Assembly: GCA_017411605.1 (NCBI GenBank)
Contig: JAFQPR010000062.1
Span: forward strand, 1-64,000
DNA length: 64,000 nt
Direction of reading: 5' to 3'
Origin: Clostridia bacterium
GTDB lineage: Bacteria; Bacillota; Clostridia; Oscillospirales; CAG-272
In this document: piece after piece, positions 61,101 to 64,000 of the stretch
Layout of the letters: each line of letters starts with the position of its first letter
How positions within the stretch are numbered: the stretch's first letter is position 1
Translations under genes and position numbers: made by a program
Notes under the pieces: model-generated
Database searches by the model: none
Told to the model about the DNA's origin: nothing
What the model saw: only the letters and a program-made list of their open reading frames with translations

Positions 61101-64000
61101 GCAGGTTTAACTGCTACCGCGGCGTTGTTGAGGTTAAATATGAGAGAATTCTTTGCTGCCTTGCTAAGATCAAATACACAATCGGTAAAGGTGATATTAT
61201 AATCTACGGTAGTGTTAGTGTTGTTAGAGATACTGCCGTTGGTGGTCAAAATCAACGAATCGTTAAGCTTGACGCCTCTCTGAACTTCGATATTAACGTT
61301 CTCGAAGATAAGGTCAGCACTCTTGAACTCACCGGTAGTACTTCCCTGAGTTCCTATTGCGAAGAGATAGGATTTTATAGAGATAGAACCGTTTCTTACC
61401 TTGAAGGTTAGGCTCTGAGACTCGTTGCTATAAGTCTTCGTTCTGAGCCAGAATAGAGCGCCGTCGTGGTTCTGAGTGAGAGTAAATCCGTTAAGGTTGA
61501 TATCAATCTTACCAACTGCCTGACCTACATTTTCTTCGCGTGACAAAGAAACAGCATCTCCGCGAAGAAGAATCTTTGCAGCAGGCTTATCGGGATCCTG
61601 AACGCCTGTATGAGAAAGAACGAGTCCTCTAGCGTCTGTTAATGCTTCTTTAAACTGGTTAGCTGCAAATGCCTGCTTGAACAAGCCATCTTGGAAGAGA
61701 ACTATCGGATAAAGCTCAGCGTCCGCATAATTTGAAGGAAGCGTTCCGTAACCATCGATTTCAACGTCGGAGAAGCTCTTGAAGGTAAAGTTATCAATGA
61801 ATACCGTACCGTCCTCGCATCTGAAGACCATCGTCTGAAGAAGAGAGTCGCTTGCTACGTTTACGTAGTTATCCTTAGTTCTTGAGCCGGTGATAGTTTT
61901 ACCCTTGCTGTCGGTCACCGTGCTTGTTATGGTTTTACCGCACCACTCGATTCTTATACGGAAGGTCTCCTCACCGTCATAGGTATATGCGTGAGTCGTT
62001 GTTTCTCCAACCTGCATAGTGGAGTCCGAATGATGAAGACCTACCTGGTTATAATATCCGCCGGGCGCGACGTAAAGCGTTCTCGTGCTTGCCGCGCTGT
62101 TCGTTCCCCAGCTCGTTACGTTTGCATCAAACTCGAATACGTATGTATTGGTTGGGTCATAATTCTCTATTCCGCCAATAGCTTTCAGCCAATTAAACTG
62201 AACGCTTTGTTTATCGGTAAGCTCAATGCGCTGAGAAGAGAATGAAGGAGCTTTAGCGGAGTATTTTCCACTGTTTTCCGTCTCCCACATACCGAGAGCA
62301 GCAAGGTCTGCATAGGTGAAGTAATGGAAGTCATCGGTATAAACAACATCTTCAGGCTTCTCTTCCTCTTCTTCAGCCTCCACTATAGAAAACTCATCAA
62401 GAACGAGTCCGTTAACCTGCTTGATTGTTACTTTGATAGAATTTTCGGTAACATTAAAGACCGCATAGGTAGGCTGCTCTCCTACATTGGATATTACAAC
62501 CGCCTGCTCTTCTATGTTAGGATAATCGCCAATACGATCGTGGTTCAGCGCGGTTGCTCCGATGAGCATATAAACCGTACCGTCACCCTTGGTTATAAGG
62601 TCGGGATTCTCCTTAGTTACGATCTCGCCGTTCTTCATAGGATAGCTTCTGGTTACAAGATGGGAGTGACCCTGAATAACGAGGTCAACATCAAAGCCCT
62701 CAAGAATATCAGCGAGGGTATTTCTGTCATAACCGCCGCCGTAACGGTGATAAACGCCTTGATGCGCAAGAACTATAGTCCATTTAGCATCCTTATTTGC
62801 TTCAAGGTCTGCCTTGAGCCAAGCTCTTTGAGCTTTCATAATAAGATCATCCTGCGCACTGTAGGAGCCGGAATTGTATACGATGAAATGGGCATCTCCG
62901 TAGTTATACGAATAGAAGGTTTCATCCATATACTTAATAAGCAACTGCGCCCATGCAGCATCTTTTACATCAGAGCCAAGAGCGTTGATAGCGCTTACAA
63001 CAGTTGGATCCAGGTAAGCATTTCCGCCGTTATCGGGATGGTTGAAATGCATTCCAAAGTAGAAGTTCTGATTTGCCGTAGTGAGGTTATCATCGTGGTT
63101 TCCGGGAGTTGCAAAATGTGGTATGGAGGCGCCTGCTTCTCCAAGAGCCTTGAAGTAGAGATTCCACTGTTCTTCCTTAAGTCCTTCTTCCACAACGTCA
63201 CCGGTGTGAAGAATAAAGGCGGGATTCTTAACCTCTTCCAAAGCCTCGTCGAAGGCAGCCTTCGTATACATAAAGCCTTTGTTTGCAACTTCTGTTCCGC
63301 CCCAGGTGATACCCTGAGTATCTCCTACAGCGATAAAGGTGAATTCTTTTTCGTCACCTGTTGCAGTAGTGAAAGTATAAGCCTTACTCCAATCATTTAC
63401 TTCATCGGAGCTACCCTTAACGCCTATTTTATATTCATATTCGGTATTTGCAACAAGACCCGACACATCTGCCTTGAAGTAATCTTCATCGGCATATTCG
63501 GTAGGCTCGGTAAGCTTATAAGCATCGGCAACAATCCATTCGGATGCGCCATTAACTCTATACTTTATAGCCATAGCATTGCTACCGATAAACTCAGCCT
63601 TTGCGGTCCATGCAAAATGCCTTGACGAAGTCGCATCGGTAAACGAGGTAACGAGGTTATATACGTTAGCTCCAAAGCCTTCCGATGATGGCTCGATAGT
63701 TACAACCTCATATTCGTTAAGAACGAGATTTTCATAAGACAGGCTAACGTCCTTAACCCTTTCCGCATTAGTCGCATACGCAACAATTCCGCTACCGGAA
63801 TGCTTATTGTAAGCACCCTTGCGAACGATTCCACCATCGGGAAGAGTTACTTCAACGATAGTCATATTCTGTGCAGGATTTACGCTCACGTAAACTTTAT
63901 AGTCACCGCTTCTGTAATCACCGTTAACTTCAGCGCCGAGTATTGTAAGTCCACCGTCCGAAATTGAGAAGAGCTCTGTAGTTCCGAGTTTAATATTAAC
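58106..64000 (-). CDS. Giant secreted protein: metallophosphoesterase domain plus three long repeats (5-prime truncated)
   Basis: The frame is open to the window edge at 64000, giving at least 1964 residues; the GTG at 63889 is not needed as a start. Near the N-terminus is a fibronectin-like domain of the purple acid phosphatase type. A calcineurin-like phosphoesterase domain follows, with GDTQG (about 63320), TGDVVE (about 63200), GNHDD (about 63090) and QGHSH (about 62665) metal motifs. A carbohydrate-binding-like region and three copies of a roughly 315-residue unit come next (IEGYGT(L/I)P...LLRGD...DINLNGFTLTQ; starts near 61750, 60795, 59845). The C-terminus has an Ig-like region. No LPxTG is present. 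It is likely a secreted phosphatase or nucleotidase-type surface protein; activity unproven. Confidence 0.82.
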   Translation of the reverse strand, partial: VNIKLGTTELFSISDGGLTILGAEVNGDYRSGDYKVYVSVNPAQNMTIVEVTLPDGGIVRKGAYNKHSGSGIVAYATNAERVKDVSLSYENLVLNEYEVVTIEPSSEGFGANVYNLVTSFTDATSSRHFAWTAKAEFIGSNAMAIKYRVNGASEWIVADAYKLTEPTEYADEDYFKADVSGLVANTEYEYKIGVKGSSDEVNDWSKAYTFTTATGDEKEFTFIAVGDTQGITWGGTEVANKGFMYTKAAFDEALEEVKNPAFILHTGDVVEEGLKEEQWNLYFKALGEAGASIPHFATPGNHDDNLTTANQNFYFGMHFNHPDNGGNAYLDPTVVSAINALGSDVKDAAWAQLLIKYMDETFYSYNYGDAHFIVYNSGSYSAQDDLIMKAQRAWLKADLEANKDAKWTIVLAHQGVYHRYGGGYDRNTLADILEGFDVDLVIQGHSHLVTRSYPMKNGEIVTKENPDLITKGDGTVYMLIGATALNHDRIGDYPNIEEQAVVISNVGEQPTYAVFNVTENSIKVTIKQVNGLVLDEFSIVEAEEEEEKPEDVVYTDDFHYFTYADLAALGMWETENSGKYSAKAPSFSSQRIELTDKQSVQFNWLKAIGGIENYDPTNTYVFEFDANVTSWGTNSAASTRTLYVAPGGYYNQVGLHHSDSTMQVGETTTHAYTYDGEETFRIRIEWCGKTITSTVTDSKGKTITGSRTKDNYVNVASDSLLQTMVFRCEDGTVFIDNFTFKSFSDVEIDGYGTLPSNYADAELYPIVLFQDGLFKQAFAANQFKEALTDARGLVLSHTGVQDPDKPAAKILLRGDAVSLSREENVGQAVGKIDINLNGFTLTQNHDGALFWLRTKTYSNESQSLTFKVRNGSISIKSYLFAIGTQGSTTGEFKSADLIFENVNIEVQRGVKLNDSLILTTNGSISNNTNTTVDYNITFTDCVFDLSKAAKNSLIFNLNNAAVAVKPAVSFAIEGGEIKLSRGSVDTTIYALNDVSSLTLSKGSNDKYVGLVLPTQVTTAAALTNNSLYLDSEISSNGTSDGNEAKFVKTEETALNVTYSLQNKTSEAVYIEGYGTIPADKADEKTYPIVIFQNGEFKAAFGKDEFDKALSYPRTNLGLKDEANPAPAKILLRGDATVTTEDQNLGQTAGVIDINLNGFTLTQTHTSYLFYTRTKTVNNFAQKFTLNVYDGNIVLGGQFFAIGTQNGGTTTGPLKDAELNFTNLNVSLSAPMGSNTWFVVSTSGTVSGTSDTLAQFDVRMNDCVIDLTKLKKANQIFQLNAANTNIDFEINGGELIAGQGDGSGTHPWRTSLYALGSSNASMTFGKGGDGKYLTLTAHTDINTYLSKNNPTIINNKTFYTNDGAVAKFINPVTIGDYVSYTLQPEVYIEGYGTIPAEKADANAYPIVFFQSGEFKGAYTKSQFTEAMSAARSAVGTVGAADAKLLLRGNVTATANDQNLGAAVGTIDVNLNGFTVTQTDTTQLFFARTKTYSADKQSFTLNVYGGEIIVRGNLLTLGTQSNSTYEQYKSANLNFTNVKITAAYGIERNDFLAHYSNGSQPMTMPVYYTIEFTNCVFDVSGLLKATNVLNFNNTSEATPVAATVNVNGGEIVLGSTTANSTIYTSNDKSNVTFGKGSDGSYLKLTVPSKVTSSTVNNKVTLDTGVECVFAKTSVDGEYATYQAYPEVMVGYKIKSSVSLYSNLIYNIYVPINDYLSSVSVNGENVILDESMITELADGKYYRIPVSLAVADSLDDIVLSVSLISGDSTVSAKWTLNVAKYAKIVLGGNESDEEKSLVRDMLSYARAAYVYFNTTGRVSDEELLRAKALVDELIGADYDANNTPEMNEEAINTVGGEISSASVDLGEKISLVFVVGSGYAPEDFEFTMGGAKLEKTVVGNKVYLTTYGYAIRNTVEYTVSGTDVSGSFNLMCYYENTSASVQALLARLIKYSESAEVYKNFVVGKEM

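Noticed and set aside
62324..63625. A 433-codon plus-strand frame opposite the phosphoesterase gene.
   Set aside because: The minus strand has intact metallophosphoesterase motifs; the plus frame has no RBS or recognisable domain.
1..64000. tRNA or rRNA genes, including a tRNA attachment site for the integrase.
   Set aside because: I saw no cloverleaf with a TTCRANNC loop or rRNA sequence on either strand by eye; a covariance search could still find one.

Overview
The window looks like a chromosome segment from an uncultured anaerobic low-to-mid GC Bacillota of class Clostridia, probably gut-associated. This is inferred from strong AGGAG-type ribosome binding sites, TTGACA/TATAAT promoters with 17 bp spacers, a glycyl radical enzyme pair, RqcH, MnmM, DUF1292, XRE regulators, a Tn916-type integrase and large secreted repeat proteins. 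No rRNA or tRNA gene was seen. Both ends cut genes: a tyrosine recombinase at the left and a metallophosphoesterase surface protein at the right.

Positions 1-9160 are accessory DNA. A recombinase C-terminus is followed by the right part of an integrative element: a HUH plus helicase Rep initiator behind a leader-ORF/hairpin attenuator, a 98-residue protein, ArdA antirestriction protein, a Xis-like protein and a tyrosine integrase. Directly downstream lie three single-gene modules (a GNAT acetyltransferase, a conserved 234-residue protein, a membrane-anchored XRE regulator). All three start with a near-identical promoter segment and end with a related 3-prime segment starting CAAATTCCAATTTG. 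Short AATTTGnnGAG boundary motifs recur at five places. Structured non-coding repeats are inserted among them. This looks like a cassette-like accretion array and is the least explained feature of the window.

Positions 9204-14304 hold ktrBA potassium uptake behind a consensus promoter and short hairpin leader, two small unknown or GyrI-like proteins, two XRE regulators with membrane segments and a GNAT acetyltransferase. Positions 14393-20416 hold carbohydrate genes: a heparinase II/III-like protein, a GH36 alpha-galactosidase, a DUF1292 protein and a GH51-like glycosidase. Positions 20530-22761 encode methionine synthesis by the acetyl route: a MetA enzyme carrying Glu111, which predicts acetyl-CoA use, and O-acetylhomoserine sulfhydrylase.

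Positions 22817-29922 contain a lipoprotein with two SGNH esterase modules, divergent from a three-gene operon of a small membrane protein, a short atypical glycyl radical enzyme with a Cys-Trp-Glu active site, and its activase. Positions 30050-45410 are on the minus strand: rqcH, mnmM, two paralogous coiled-coil surface proteins, and a very large membrane protein with a duplicated cytoplasmic domain, a Val/Ala-Glu-Glu-Ala-Pro array and a C-terminal ribosomal uL15-like domain.

Positions 45575-57804 carry an unknown protein, cca, then a second polysaccharide locus (CE15-like esterase, AraC regulator, ThuA-like protein, Gfo/Idh/MocA oxidoreductase, a large unknown protein, polysaccharide deacetylase), a VTT membrane protein and a glycerol-1-phosphate dehydrogenase-like enzyme. 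The window ends with a 43-residue peptide gene translationally coupled to a giant secreted metallophosphoesterase with three long repeats, both on the minus strand.
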